The position numbers and the translations under genes are program-made. Positions 15,724 to 22,217 of a stretch of 22,217 bases of DNA are shown one piece after another. Numbering within the stretch: the first letter of the stretch is position 1; the number at the start of each line of letters is the position of its first letter. Source of the DNA: Candidatus Accumulibacter sp. UBA704 (GTDB lineage: Bacteria; Pseudomonadota; Gammaproteobacteria; Burkholderiales; Rhodocyclaceae); the NCBI GenBank assembly GCA_002304785.1, contig DBMG01000193.1, positions 4,828-27,044 of the forward strand, in the 5' to 3' direction. The notes beneath the pieces are model-generated. The model worked only from the letters and a program-made list of their open reading frames with translations, searched no databases and had not been told where the DNA came from.

Positions 15724-15975
15724 TGACGCCGCCCATCCCTGGAAAATCGATAATACCGGATTGTACCTGCGAAATCCGCGGCCGATCCCATGTGGGAAGT
15801 ACTCAGTTTTCCGGCCTGACTGCCTGACCAAAAACATTGACGCGACCGATGTTCAGCCATAAAGTGTGCGGCAGTGCTCGCGAATTTGAAACGACGTTCC
15901 ATTGCCATAGTCTCGCGCAGTACCACAGTACGACGCATCCCCAAAAACTATCACAAGGATCAGGAGGAGAACACC
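15724..15975. promoter_or_regulatory. Divergent control region between gmk and tctC
   Basis: A 252-base gap with no convincing gene. On the minus strand a TATTAT (complement of 15750-15755) is a possible gmk -10 element, without a good -35. A near-palindrome, TCCCA-TG-TGGGA, lies at 15786-15797, and GTAC-CACA-GTAC at 15920-15931. On the plus strand a very strong ribosome binding site, AGGAGG (15962-15967), precedes tctC. I could not place a tctC promoter with confidence. Confidence 0.4.
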
Positions 15976-16935
15976 ATGAAACTCAAATCGATGCTTGTTG
16001 GCGTTGCCGCACTCGTGGCGGGAGCCTTTTCCGTTTCGGCCATGGCTGCCTACCCGGACAAGCCCGTCACCGTCATCTGCCCGTGGACGGCTGGCGGCGG
16101 TACGGACGTGCTGTTGCGCGCCCTGTCCAAGGCGGCGGAAAAACACCTCGGCCAAACCATCAACGTGGTCAATCAGACGGGCGGCGCCGGAGCGATCGGC
16201 CATAATGCCATCCGCGCCGCACGCCCCGACGGCTACACCGTGGGCATGATCACCTTCGAACTCAACTCGCTGCCGCCGCAGGGACTGGTCCCGTTCACCT
16301 GGAAGGACTTCGATCCGCTGATGCGCATCAACTCCGACCCGGCTGCGCTGACCGTGCGCAAGGATGCGCCGTACAGTACTGTCCGCGGTTTCATGGACTA
16401 CGCCAAGGAACACCCTGGCGAAATCACCATCGGCAACTCCGCGCCAGGCTCCGTGTGGCACATCGCCGCCGGCCTCGCCGCCGAGAAGACGGGGGTGCAG
16501 GTCAAGCACGTGCCGTTCGACGGCGCCCAACCGGCCGTCACCTCGCTGGTGGGCGGACACATCAAGGCAGTTGCTGTTTCCGTCGCCGAAGTGCGTGGCC
16601 AGGTACAGGCCGGCAACCTGAAGATTCTCGGCGTGATGTCAGCCGACCGCGACAAGATCTTCCCAGACGTACCGACCTTCAAGGAACAGGGCGTCGACGT
16701 GCAGTTCTACACCTGGCGCGGCCTGGCCGTTCCCAAGGGCGTTCCGGCCAACGTCAAGGCCAAGATCTCCGACGCCTACAAGAAGGCGTTTGATTCGCCG
16801 GAATTCCAGGAATTTGCCGCCAAGGCCTCGCTCAACCTGGCCTACCAGAACGCCGCCGATTTCACCAAGTTCCTCGACCAGAACTACAAGGACGTCGAAG
16901 CCGTCATGAAGAGCCTCGGGCTGGCGAAGAAGTAA
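15976..16935 (+). CDS. tctC: Tripartite tricarboxylate transporter substrate-binding protein (TctC/Bug family)
   Basis: Periplasmic receptor delivering a carboxylate (for example citrate or another di- or tricarboxylate) to TctA-TctB. From the ATG at 15976 there are 319 residues; the start is set by the AGGAGG site 8 bases upstream and by the signal peptide MKLKSMLVGVAALVAGAFSV ending near Ala26 (AMA-AYPDKPV). Bug-family features are YPDKPVTVICPWTAGGGTDV, the VNQTGGAGAIGHNAIRAARPDGYT segment and a C-terminal lobe with AGLAAEKTGV and VPFDGAQPAV. The ligand is not predictable. A strong terminator follows, before tctB. Confidence 0.95.
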   Translation: MKLKSMLVGVAALVAGAFSVSAMAAYPDKPVTVICPWTAGGGTDVLLRALSKAAEKHLGQTINVVNQTGGAGAIGHNAIRAARPDGYTVGMITFELNSLPPQGLVPFTWKDFDPLMRINSDPAALTVRKDAPYSTVRGFMDYAKEHPGEITIGNSAPGSVWHIAAGLAAEKTGVQVKHVPFDGAQPAVTSLVGGHIKAVAVSVAEVRGQVQAGNLKILGVMSADRDKIFPDVPTFKEQGVDVQFYTWRGLAVPKGVPANVKAKISDAYKKAFDSPEFQEFAAKASLNLAYQNAADFTKFLDQNYKDVEAVMKSLGLAKK

Positions 16936-16950
16936 GAAGCCCATCCTAAC

Positions 16951-16979
16951 AAGGGCGGCCCGGATCGGCCGCCCTTTTT
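16951..16979 (+). terminator. Rho-independent terminator between tctC and tctB
   Basis: Stem AAGGGCGGCC (16951-16960) / GGCCGCCCTT (16967-16976), ten base pairs, loop of six bases, with T at 16975-16979. It lies 16 bases after the tctC stop. Since tctB and tctA continue in the same direction 50 bases later, it likely acts as a partial terminator giving more tctC than tctBA transcript, or tctBA has its own promoter. Confidence 0.85.
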
Positions 16980-17029
16980 GCATCGATTATCGGTATATAG
17001 TCGGATTTCCCGCAGGGGGACCTCAAGTC

Positions 17030-17494
17030 ATGAAAGTCGCAGATATCTTTGGCGGTGCGTTTGGCATCCTGATTGGAGCCTTCGCCATATGGGAAGGCAC
17101 GAAGATGCCGGTGGATGTGGTGATGAAGATCGGGCCGAGCTTTTTCCCGAACATTCTCGGCGGCCTGTTGATTGTGTTCAGTGCCATTCTCATCATCAAC
17201 GCCCTGCGCGGCAGGAGCAAAGGAAAGGTGGAGCCGTACCGGCTGTCGGACAAGGGTACGCAGCGCGGGTTGATCACACTGGCGGCGGGCATCGTCTTTT
17301 GCATCGTCCTCGATCCGCTCGGCTTCATCCCGACCTCGATCGTTTTCCTGACCTTCATGATGTGGGTCATGGGCAAGCGCAGCCCTCTGCTGATTGTCGT
17401 CACCCCCGCGCTGATCACCCTGGCAGTTTGGCTGGTGTTCGAGAAAGTGCTGTCGCTGTCGATGCCGGCCGGCGTGCTGGCGGATTACCTGTAA
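17030..17494 (+). CDS. tctB: Tripartite tricarboxylate transporter small membrane subunit TctB
   Basis: Small integral membrane subunit of the TTT transporter. It has 154 residues and four predicted membrane helices (about 5-23, 37-57, 81-100 and a pair within 104-145). Typical TctB features are an opening MKVADIFGGAFGILIGAFAI, the GPSFFPNILGG stretch (about 36-46), and DPLGFIPTSIVFL (about 97-109). A GGGGGA-type ribosome binding site precedes the ATG. It is followed by tctA after 13 bases. Confidence 0.93.
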   Translation: MKVADIFGGAFGILIGAFAIWEGTKMPVDVVMKIGPSFFPNILGGLLIVFSAILIINALRGRSKGKVEPYRLSDKGTQRGLITLAAGIVFCIVLDPLGFIPTSIVFLTFMMWVMGKRSPLLIVVTPALITLAVWLVFEKVLSLSMPAGVLADYL

Positions 17495-17507
17495 CCGGAG
17501 CGGATCC

Positions 17508-19037
17508 ATGGAATTCAACTGGAGTCTGATGCTCGCCAGCTACGGCACGGTGTTCACCCCCGGCGTGCTGTTCATCATCTGCGTCGGCATTACCGCCGGC
17601 ATCATCATCGGCTCGTTGCCGGGCCTGACCGCGACCATGGGCGTCGCATTGCTGGTGCCGCTGACCTTCGGCCGTCCACCGCTGGAAAGCCTGTCGATGT
17701 TGATCGGCATCTACTGCGGCGCGATGTACGGCGGGTCGATCTCGGCGATCCTGATCCGCACGCCGGGCACGCCTGCTGCAGCGGCTACGGTTCTCGAAGG
17801 CTATCCCATGGCGCGCCGGGGCGAGGCCGGCCGGGCCATGGCCATGGCGCTGTTCGCCTCGTTTTTCGGCGGCGTCTGCGGGGCTCTGATAATGACCTTT
17901 GCATCCCCGCTGGTTTCGAGTTTTGCGCTGGAGTTTGGCCCGGTCGAATATTTCGCCCTGGCCATCTTCGGCCTGTCGGTCATCGTCTCGATCTCCGGCC
18001 GATCACTGATCAAGGGCATGATGTCAGCCTTCTTCGGACTGCTCATCTCGTCGATCGGCTTCGACCCGATTTCGGGTTTTCCGCGTTTCACCTTCGGCAT
18101 GATGGAGATGATGGAAGGCCCGCCGTTCATCCCGACGCTTATCGGGCTGTTCGCCGTGTCCGAGGTCTTCAACGAGGTGCAGAAGACCGGGCAGATCCAG
18201 CAACTCAAGGCGAATCTGAACCAGTATCTGCCTAGCTGGGCGGATATCAAGTATTGCTTCAAGCATCTTTGCCGCTCCAGCGTCATTGGCACCTTCATTG
18301 GTGCCATCCCGGGAGCCGGCGGTGACATCGCCGCGTTCATCTCCTACGGCCAGGCCAAGCGCACTTCCAAACATCCTGAACGTTTCGGCCACGGCGAAAT
18401 CGAGGGGCTGGCCTCCAGCGAGAGCGCCAACAACGCGTGTTCCGGAGGGGCGATGATCCCGCTGCTGTCCCTCGGCGTGCCGGGCGACGCGGTCACCGCC
18501 GTCCTGCTCGGCGCCTTCATCATCCAGGGGCTGCAGCCCGGGCCGATGCTGTACAAGGAGCACATCGACATCGTCTACCAGATTTTCGCCTCGATGATGC
18601 TCGCGCAGTTCGTCATGCTGTTCATCGGCATGGCCGGCATCCGCCTGTTCGCCAAGGTCATTCTGGTCGACCGTGCAATTCTCACGCCGGCCATCTTCGT
18701 ACTCTCGATGGTTGGCGCCTTCGCCATGCGCAGCAACGTCTTCGACGTCTATACCACGTTGGCGTTCGGCATCCTGGGCTACGTAATGATGCGCTACGAC
18801 TACCCGCTCTCGCCGATACTGCTGGCGCTGATCCTGGGACCGATGGCCGAAGCAAACCTGCGCCGGGCAATGGTCATCTCCGCGGGAGACCCTTCCATCC
18901 TGTTCAGCCGCCCGATCGCCGTCGTCCTCATGGGACTGGCCGTCGTGTCGCTGGCGCTCTCGATCAAAGGCCAAAAGAAGATTGAAGCCCGGCTGAGCGA
19001 AATGGAAAAGGAATTCGAAGTAGCGGTCAAGGAGTAG
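17508..19037 (+). CDS. tctA: Tripartite tricarboxylate transporter large membrane subunit TctA
   Basis: Large permease subunit of the TTT system, driving carboxylate uptake with the ion gradient. The 509 residues have about twelve membrane helices. Family signatures are GSLPGLTATMGVALLVPLTF (35-54), GGSISAILIRTPGTPAAAAT (about 75-94), then GTFIGAIPGAGGDIAAFISY and SLGVPGDAVTAVLLGAFIIQ; the two glycine/proline-rich repeats are the family hallmark. The ATG at 17508 has a GGAG site upstream. It is the last tct gene; a hairpin follows 63 bases after the stop. Confidence 0.96.
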   Translation: MEFNWSLMLASYGTVFTPGVLFIICVGITAGIIIGSLPGLTATMGVALLVPLTFGRPPLESLSMLIGIYCGAMYGGSISAILIRTPGTPAAAATVLEGYPMARRGEAGRAMAMALFASFFGGVCGALIMTFASPLVSSFALEFGPVEYFALAIFGLSVIVSISGRSLIKGMMSAFFGLLISSIGFDPISGFPRFTFGMMEMMEGPPFIPTLIGLFAVSEVFNEVQKTGQIQQLKANLNQYLPSWADIKYCFKHLCRSSVIGTFIGAIPGAGGDIAAFISYGQAKRTSKHPERFGHGEIEGLASSESANNACSGGAMIPLLSLGVPGDAVTAVLLGAFIIQGLQPGPMLYKEHIDIVYQIFASMMLAQFVMLFIGMAGIRLFAKVILVDRAILTPAIFVLSMVGAFAMRSNVFDVYTTLAFGILGYVMMRYDYPLSPILLALILGPMAEANLRRAMVISAGDPSILFSRPIAVVLMGLAVVSLALSIKGQKKIEARLSEMEKEFEVAVKE

Positions 19038-19100
19038 TCAGGAGTCGCGACAGCCGCCCTGATTTAGTGCGCCGTCCCTCCAGGCGAACCCATTGAAGTG

Positions 19101-19129
19101 CGCCTCTTCCGTACCTCCCGGAAGAGGCG
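19101..19129 (+). terminator. Perfect 11-bp hairpin downstream of tctA, possible terminator
   Basis: CGCCTCTTCCG (19101-19111) and CGGAAGAGGCG (19119-19129) pair perfectly around a seven-base loop. The following sequence is GAGCGCCATTTTG, so the T-run is short and displaced; it may be a weak terminator, a 3' stabilising structure, or a binding site for the liv region. Confidence 0.45.
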
Positions 19130-19216
19130 GAGCGCCATTTTGCTCATGCAGCCGCAACGTGCTGCCCGCGGCAGGCGCCGCATCCCGAAAAGACTTTCCA
19201 GAGCAGTTCCCCGCGC

Positions 19217-19234
19217 TTGGCACGGAGCATGCTT
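19217..19234 (+). promoter_or_regulatory. Probable sigma-54 (-24/-12) promoter of the liv operon
   Basis: TTGGCACG (19217-19224), four bases, then ATGCTT (19229-19234). The invariant GG and GC are separated by exactly ten bases, and the match to TTGGCACG-N4-TTGCW differs at one base only. A start near 19244 would leave a leader of about 105 bases before the binding protein gene. Sigma-54 control of amino acid uptake is common in proteobacteria under nitrogen limitation. Confidence 0.72.
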
Positions 19235-19351
19235 GAAGGGCATCAGGCCTGGCCTGTGCCGAACGTGTTCATTGGCACCCGGCAACGCTTCAAGGCCACA
19301 GAATCGACATCCCGATTGAAATGCCCGATACCGCTCTGGAGGATTACTGAG

Positions 19352-20614
19352 ATGCACACCCCCCGTATTTCCAGCATGACGCTGACCATGACCGCCGCTC
19401 TCGCCCTGATCGGCTGCAGCCAGAAGGAAGAACCCAAGGCCGCCGCACCGACCGCTGCTCCGGCCCCCGCTGCCGCGCCGGCAGCGCCCGCGCCGAAGCC
19501 TGAAATTACCGTCAAGATCGGCCACGTCGCCCCGCTGACCGGACCGCAGGCGCACCTCGGCAAGGACAACGAAAACGCCGCGCGCATGGCCATCGACGAA
19601 TTGAACGCCAAGGGCCTCGAGATCGGCGGCGCCAAGATCAAACTGGAACTCGTTCCCGAGGACGATCAGGCCGACCCGAAACAGGGCACCATCGTCGCCC
19701 AGAAACTGGTCGACGCCAAGGTCAACGGCGTGGTCGGTCACCTGAATTCGGGCACCACGATTCCCGCTTCGAAACTGTACTTCGACGCCGGCATTCCGCA
19801 GATTTCCGGTTCAGCGACCAACCCGAAATACACCCAACAAGGCTTCGCCACTGCCTTCCGCGTGATGGCCAACGACGTCCAGCAGGGCAAGGTACTCGGC
19901 GAGTACGCCGCCAAGCAGATGGCCGGCAAGACCGTGGCCATCATCGACGACCGCACGGCCTACGGCCAGGGGCTCGCCGACGAGTTCGAGAAGGGCGCCG
20001 TCGCCGCCGGCGCGAAGATCGCCACGCGCGAATTCACCAACGACAAGGCCACCGATTTCGCCGCCATTCTGACCAAGATCAAGTCGAAGAAGGCGGACGT
20101 CATTTTCTACGGCGGCATGGACGCCCAGGGGGGCCCGATGACCAAGCAGATGAAATCGCTGGGCATCAAGGCCAAGTTCCTGACCGGCGACGGCGGCTGC
20201 ACCCCCGAATACATCAAGCTGGCGGGCGCCGCCAGCGAAGGGCAGTACTGCTCGCTGCCGGGCGTGCCGCTCGATCAGATGCCGGGCGGCAAGGCGTTCA
20301 ACGATGCTTTCTCGGCCAAGTACGGTCAGATCCAGCTCTATGCCCCGTATGTATATGACGCGGTTATGGTCATGGTCGATTCAATGAAGCGCGCCAACTC
20401 GGTCGAAGCGGCCAAGTACCTGCCCGAGATCGGCAAGACAGACTTCCAGGGGGTCACCGCCAAGATCCAGTTCGACGAGAAGGGCGATCTTAAGGGCGGC
20501 GCCATTTCGTTGTATCAGGTCAAGGATGGAAAGTGGGAATACCGCGAGACCGTCGGTGGCGCCTCGGCAGCACCGGCGGCCGAGGCCCCGAAACCCGAAG
20601 GCGAAAAGAAGTAA
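19352..20614 (+). CDS. livJ: Branched-chain amino acid ABC transporter substrate-binding lipoprotein
   Basis: Type I periplasmic binding protein of the LivJ/LivK family that hands branched-chain amino acids (or a related ligand) to LivH-LivM. From the ATG at 19352 (TGGAGG nine bases upstream) there are 420 residues; a longer open frame to 19217 would run through the promoter. The N-terminus is a lipoprotein signal with lipobox ALIGC (Cys22), followed by an Ala/Pro-rich linker of about 25 residues before PEITVKIGHVAPLTGPQAHL. The ligand-domain segments AARMAIDELNAKG, VVGHLNSGTTIPAS and YDAVMVMVDSM are typical. The C-terminus ends in another Ala/Pro-rich tail. Its membrane anchoring is unusual for Gram-negative Liv systems, in which the binding protein is usually soluble. 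livH follows after 84 bases. Confidence 0.92.
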   Translation: MHTPRISSMTLTMTAALALIGCSQKEEPKAAAPTAAPAPAAAPAAPAPKPEITVKIGHVAPLTGPQAHLGKDNENAARMAIDELNAKGLEIGGAKIKLELVPEDDQADPKQGTIVAQKLVDAKVNGVVGHLNSGTTIPASKLYFDAGIPQISGSATNPKYTQQGFATAFRVMANDVQQGKVLGEYAAKQMAGKTVAIIDDRTAYGQGLADEFEKGAVAAGAKIATREFTNDKATDFAAILTKIKSKKADVIFYGGMDAQGGPMTKQMKSLGIKAKFLTGDGGCTPEYIKLAGAASEGQYCSLPGVPLDQMPGGKAFNDAFSAKYGQIQLYAPYVYDAVMVMVDSMKRANSVEAAKYLPEIGKTDFQGVTAKIQFDEKGDLKGGAISLYQVKDGKWEYRETVGGASAAPAAEAPKPEGEKK

Positions 20615-20632
20615 GGGTCGTGCCCTGACGCC

Positions 20633-20659
20633 AGGACGGTTCCGTACTGGAGCCGTCCT
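20633..20659 (+). other. Hairpin between the liv binding-protein gene and livH
   Basis: AGGACGGTTCC (20633-20643) pairs with GGAGCCGTCCT (20649-20659), eleven pairs including one G-U, around a five-base loop. No T-run follows (CAGATT). Such structures between binding protein and permease genes commonly protect the upstream mRNA and reduce permease expression. Confidence 0.55.
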
Positions 20660-20680
20660 TCAGATTCCCGCAACTACTGT

Positions 20681-20695
20681 TTTGGATATTCCAAA
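20681..20695 (+). promoter_or_regulatory. Palindrome over the expected livH ribosome binding site
   Basis: TTTGGA (20681-20686) / TCCAAA (20690-20695) around TAT lies 3 bases before the livH ATG at 20699. No Shine-Dalgarno sequence is visible elsewhere. It could be an operator or a weak RNA hairpin limiting livH translation. Confidence 0.4.
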
Positions 20696-20698
20696 GCG

Positions 20699-21616
20699 AT
20701 GGATATCTTCATCCAGCAAATCATCAACGGCCTGGTCCTCGGCAGCATCTACGCGCTCGTCGCGCTCGGCTACACGATGGTCTACGGCATCATGGGCCTG
20801 ATCAACTTCGCGCACGGCGAAGTGGTCATGATCGGCGCCATGGTCGCCCTGTTCGTGATCAAGGCGCTCGCCGGCCTGCCCGTCTTCGTCACCGTGCCGC
20901 TGGCCCTGGCGGCGGCCGCCGGCGTATGCATGGCTGTCGGCTTCACCATCGAACGCGTGGCCTACCGGCCGTTGCGCCGGGCGCCCAAGCTGGCGCCACT
21001 GATCACCGCCATCGGCGTATCGATCATCCTGCAGAACCTGGCCATGCTCATCTGGGGACGCAACTATCACGCTTTCCCGCCAATCCTGCCAACGTCCGAT
21101 CACGAGATATTCGGCGCCACGATCACCAGCCTGCAGATTGTGATCATCGTCATCGCCGCGCTGATGATGGCCGGGCTAACGCTGCTCGTCCAGCGTACGC
21201 GCCTCGGCCGCGCCATGCGCGCCACCTCGGAGAATCCGCCGATCGCCCAGTTGATGGGGGTCAATATCAACCAGATCATCTCGGCCACCTTCGTCATCGG
21301 CTCGGCGCTCGCCGCTGTCGCCGGGCTGATGGTCAGCGCCAACTACTCGATCGCACACTATTACATGGGCTTCATGCTCGGCCTCAAGGCCTTCACCGCC
21401 GCCGTCCTCGGCGGCATCGGCAACCTCGCCGGCGCCATGCTCGGCGGCGTCCTGCTCGGCATCATCGAGTCGCTCGGCGCCGGCTACATCGGCGACCTGA
21501 CCGGTGGCTTCCTCGGCAGCCACTATCAGGACATCTTCGCCTTCTTCGTACTGATCGGCGTGCTGATCTTCCGCCCCTCCGGGTTGATCGGCGAACGCGT
21601 GGCGGAGCGCGCTTGA
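20699..21616 (+). CDS. livH: Branched-chain amino acid ABC transporter permease LivH
   Basis: Inner-membrane permease of the branched-chain amino acid transporter. The 305 residues open MDIFIQQIINGLVLGSIYAL, followed by VALGYTMVYGIMGLINFAHG, the LivH signature. FTAAVLGGIGNLAGAMLGG (about 224-242) is the coupling-region signature of this permease family. About eight membrane helices are seen. The ATG at 20699 is the only start that gives this canonical opening, although the ribosome binding site is replaced by a small palindrome. The stop TGA overlaps the livM ATG by one base. Confidence 0.95.
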   Translation: MDIFIQQIINGLVLGSIYALVALGYTMVYGIMGLINFAHGEVVMIGAMVALFVIKALAGLPVFVTVPLALAAAAGVCMAVGFTIERVAYRPLRRAPKLAPLITAIGVSIILQNLAMLIWGRNYHAFPPILPTSDHEIFGATITSLQIVIIVIAALMMAGLTLLVQRTRLGRAMRATSENPPIAQLMGVNINQIISATFVIGSALAAVAGLMVSANYSIAHYYMGFMLGLKAFTAAVLGGIGNLAGAMLGGVLLGIIESLGAGYIGDLTGGFLGSHYQDIFAFFVLIGVLIFRPSGLIGERVAERA

Positions 21617-22217
21617 TGATGGCCATGACTCTCGACTCCCTGCGCGCCGACAAGCGCTCCGCCGTGATCGCCACCACTGCCATCGGTCTGCTGCTCGCGG
21701 TCGCACCGTTCGTCGTCGGCAGCGCGCTCGGCAACTCGTGGCTGCGTATCCTCGACTTCGCGCTGCTATACATCATGCTGGCGCTCGGCCTGAACATCGT
21801 GGTCGGTTTCGCGGGCCTGCTGGACATGGGCTATATCGCCTTCTACGCGGTCGGCGCCTACCTCTACGCCTTGCTCGCCAGCCCGCACTTCGGCCTGCAC
21901 GTGCCGGTATGGATCATCATTCCGGCCGGCGCCGTGCTCGCCGGCATCGCTGGCGCCCTGCTCGGTGCGCCGACCTTGCGCCTGCGCGGCGATTACCTGG
22001 CCATCGTCACCCTCGGCTTCGGCGAAATCGTGCGCATCTTCATGAACAACCTGAACGCGCCGGTCAACATCACCAACGGCCCGCAGGGCATCTCCAGCAT
22101 CGACCCGATCAACATGAGCGGCATCACGCTGTCCAAGCCACTGTACGTCATGGGCATCACGATCCCTTCGCTGCATGCCTACTACTACCTGTTCCTGGCG
22201 CTGGCCCTGTTGATCGT
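21616..22217 (+). CDS. livM: Branched-chain amino acid ABC transporter permease LivM, 3'-truncated by the window edge
   Basis: Second permease of the Liv transporter. The ATG at 21616 overlaps the livH stop (TGATG); ATG codons at 21619 and 21625 are out of frame and in frame respectively, so the exact start is uncertain by three codons. About 200 residues are visible to the window end, with no stop. The sequence MLALGLNIVVGFAGLLDMGYIAF and LRLRGDYLAIVTLGFGEIVRI are LivM signatures. The ATP-binding subunits LivG and LivF are expected just beyond the window. Confidence 0.94.
   Translation, partial: MMAMTLDSLRADKRSAVIATTAIGLLLAVAPFVVGSALGNSWLRILDFALLYIMLALGLNIVVGFAGLLDMGYIAFYAVGAYLYALLASPHFGLHVPVWIIIPAGAVLAGIAGALLGAPTLRLRGDYLAIVTLGFGEIVRIFMNNLNAPVNITNGPQGISSIDPINMSGITLSKPLYVMGITIPSLHAYYYLFLALALLI

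Larger units (their letters stand above)
19038..19351 (+). other. Intergenic control region between tctA and the liv operon
   Basis: A 314-base gap without a convincing gene. It holds an 11-bp hairpin after tctA, a sigma-54-type promoter and a roughly 105-base leader with a TGGAGG ribosome binding site at 19337-19342. No clear NtrC-type activator site was found by eye in the 170 bases upstream of the promoter. Confidence 0.6.

Noticed and set aside
15724..15837. N-terminal extension of gmk
   Set aside because: The canonical Gmk opening starts at 15723; the additional residues have no family character.
18024..18974. Minus-strand open frame (316 codons) opposite tctA
   Set aside because: Composition rich in Asp, Arg, Glu, His and Gln, typical of antisense to a membrane protein gene; no domain features.
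19272..19290. Second TTGGCAC sequence in the liv leader, possibly another sigma-54 promoter
   Set aside because: The GC element falls at 11 rather than 10 bases from GG, and it lies downstream of the better site.
19098..19319. Open frame of 73 codons in the tctA-liv gap
   Set aside because: Highly basic, low-complexity composition, no ribosome binding site, and it runs through the hairpin and the sigma-54-type promoter.

Overview
The window reads as a chromosomal segment of a GC-rich betaproteobacterium, most likely a member of the Rhodocyclales. That placement is an inference from protein character, codon use and gene order (gmk-rpoZ-spoT, an E. coli-type frdABCD beside cobalamin genes); I could not run a search. 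There is no sign of phage, insertion sequences, CRISPR, rRNA or tRNA. Almost every gene belongs to a recognisable family and most of the sequence is densely packed in operons.

Layout. 1-6915 is mainly late cobalamin (vitamin B12) synthesis: the 3' part of cobQ, a 54-residue membrane peptide gene coupled to it, then a minus-strand group cobU - universal stress protein - orphan TRAP-type binding protein. A divergent plus-strand operon follows: cobT-cobS-cobC and a MidA/DUF185 methyltransferase. Together cobQ, cobU, cobT, cobS and cobC cover amidation of the corrin ring and assembly of the lower nucleotide loop. 6916-7125 is a hairpin-rich gap holding a probable bidirectional terminator. 7126-10430 (minus) is a complete frdABCD fumarate reductase operon with a good sigma-70-type promoter. 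10604-15723 (minus) is a tight run transcribed gmk-rpoZ-spoT-dadA-tatD: GMP kinase, RNA polymerase omega, the (p)ppGpp enzyme, D-amino acid dehydrogenase and a TatD nuclease.

15976-19037 (plus) is a tripartite tricarboxylate transporter, tctC-tctB-tctA, with a strong hairpin terminator between tctC and tctB that probably makes the binding protein more abundant than the membrane subunits. 19352-22217 (plus) is the start of a branched-chain amino acid ABC transporter: a lipoprotein substrate-binding protein, livH and a livM cut by the window end. A near-consensus sigma-54 (-24/-12) promoter sits ahead of it, which suggests nitrogen-status control.

I do not see a clearly undescribed defence or mobile system. 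The points most worth a second look are the sigma-54 promoter and lipid-anchored binding protein of the liv operon, the cluster of inverted repeats between midA and frdD, the 54-residue peptide overlapping cobQ, the odd cobU-usp-TRAP grouping, and regulatory hairpins in several leaders.
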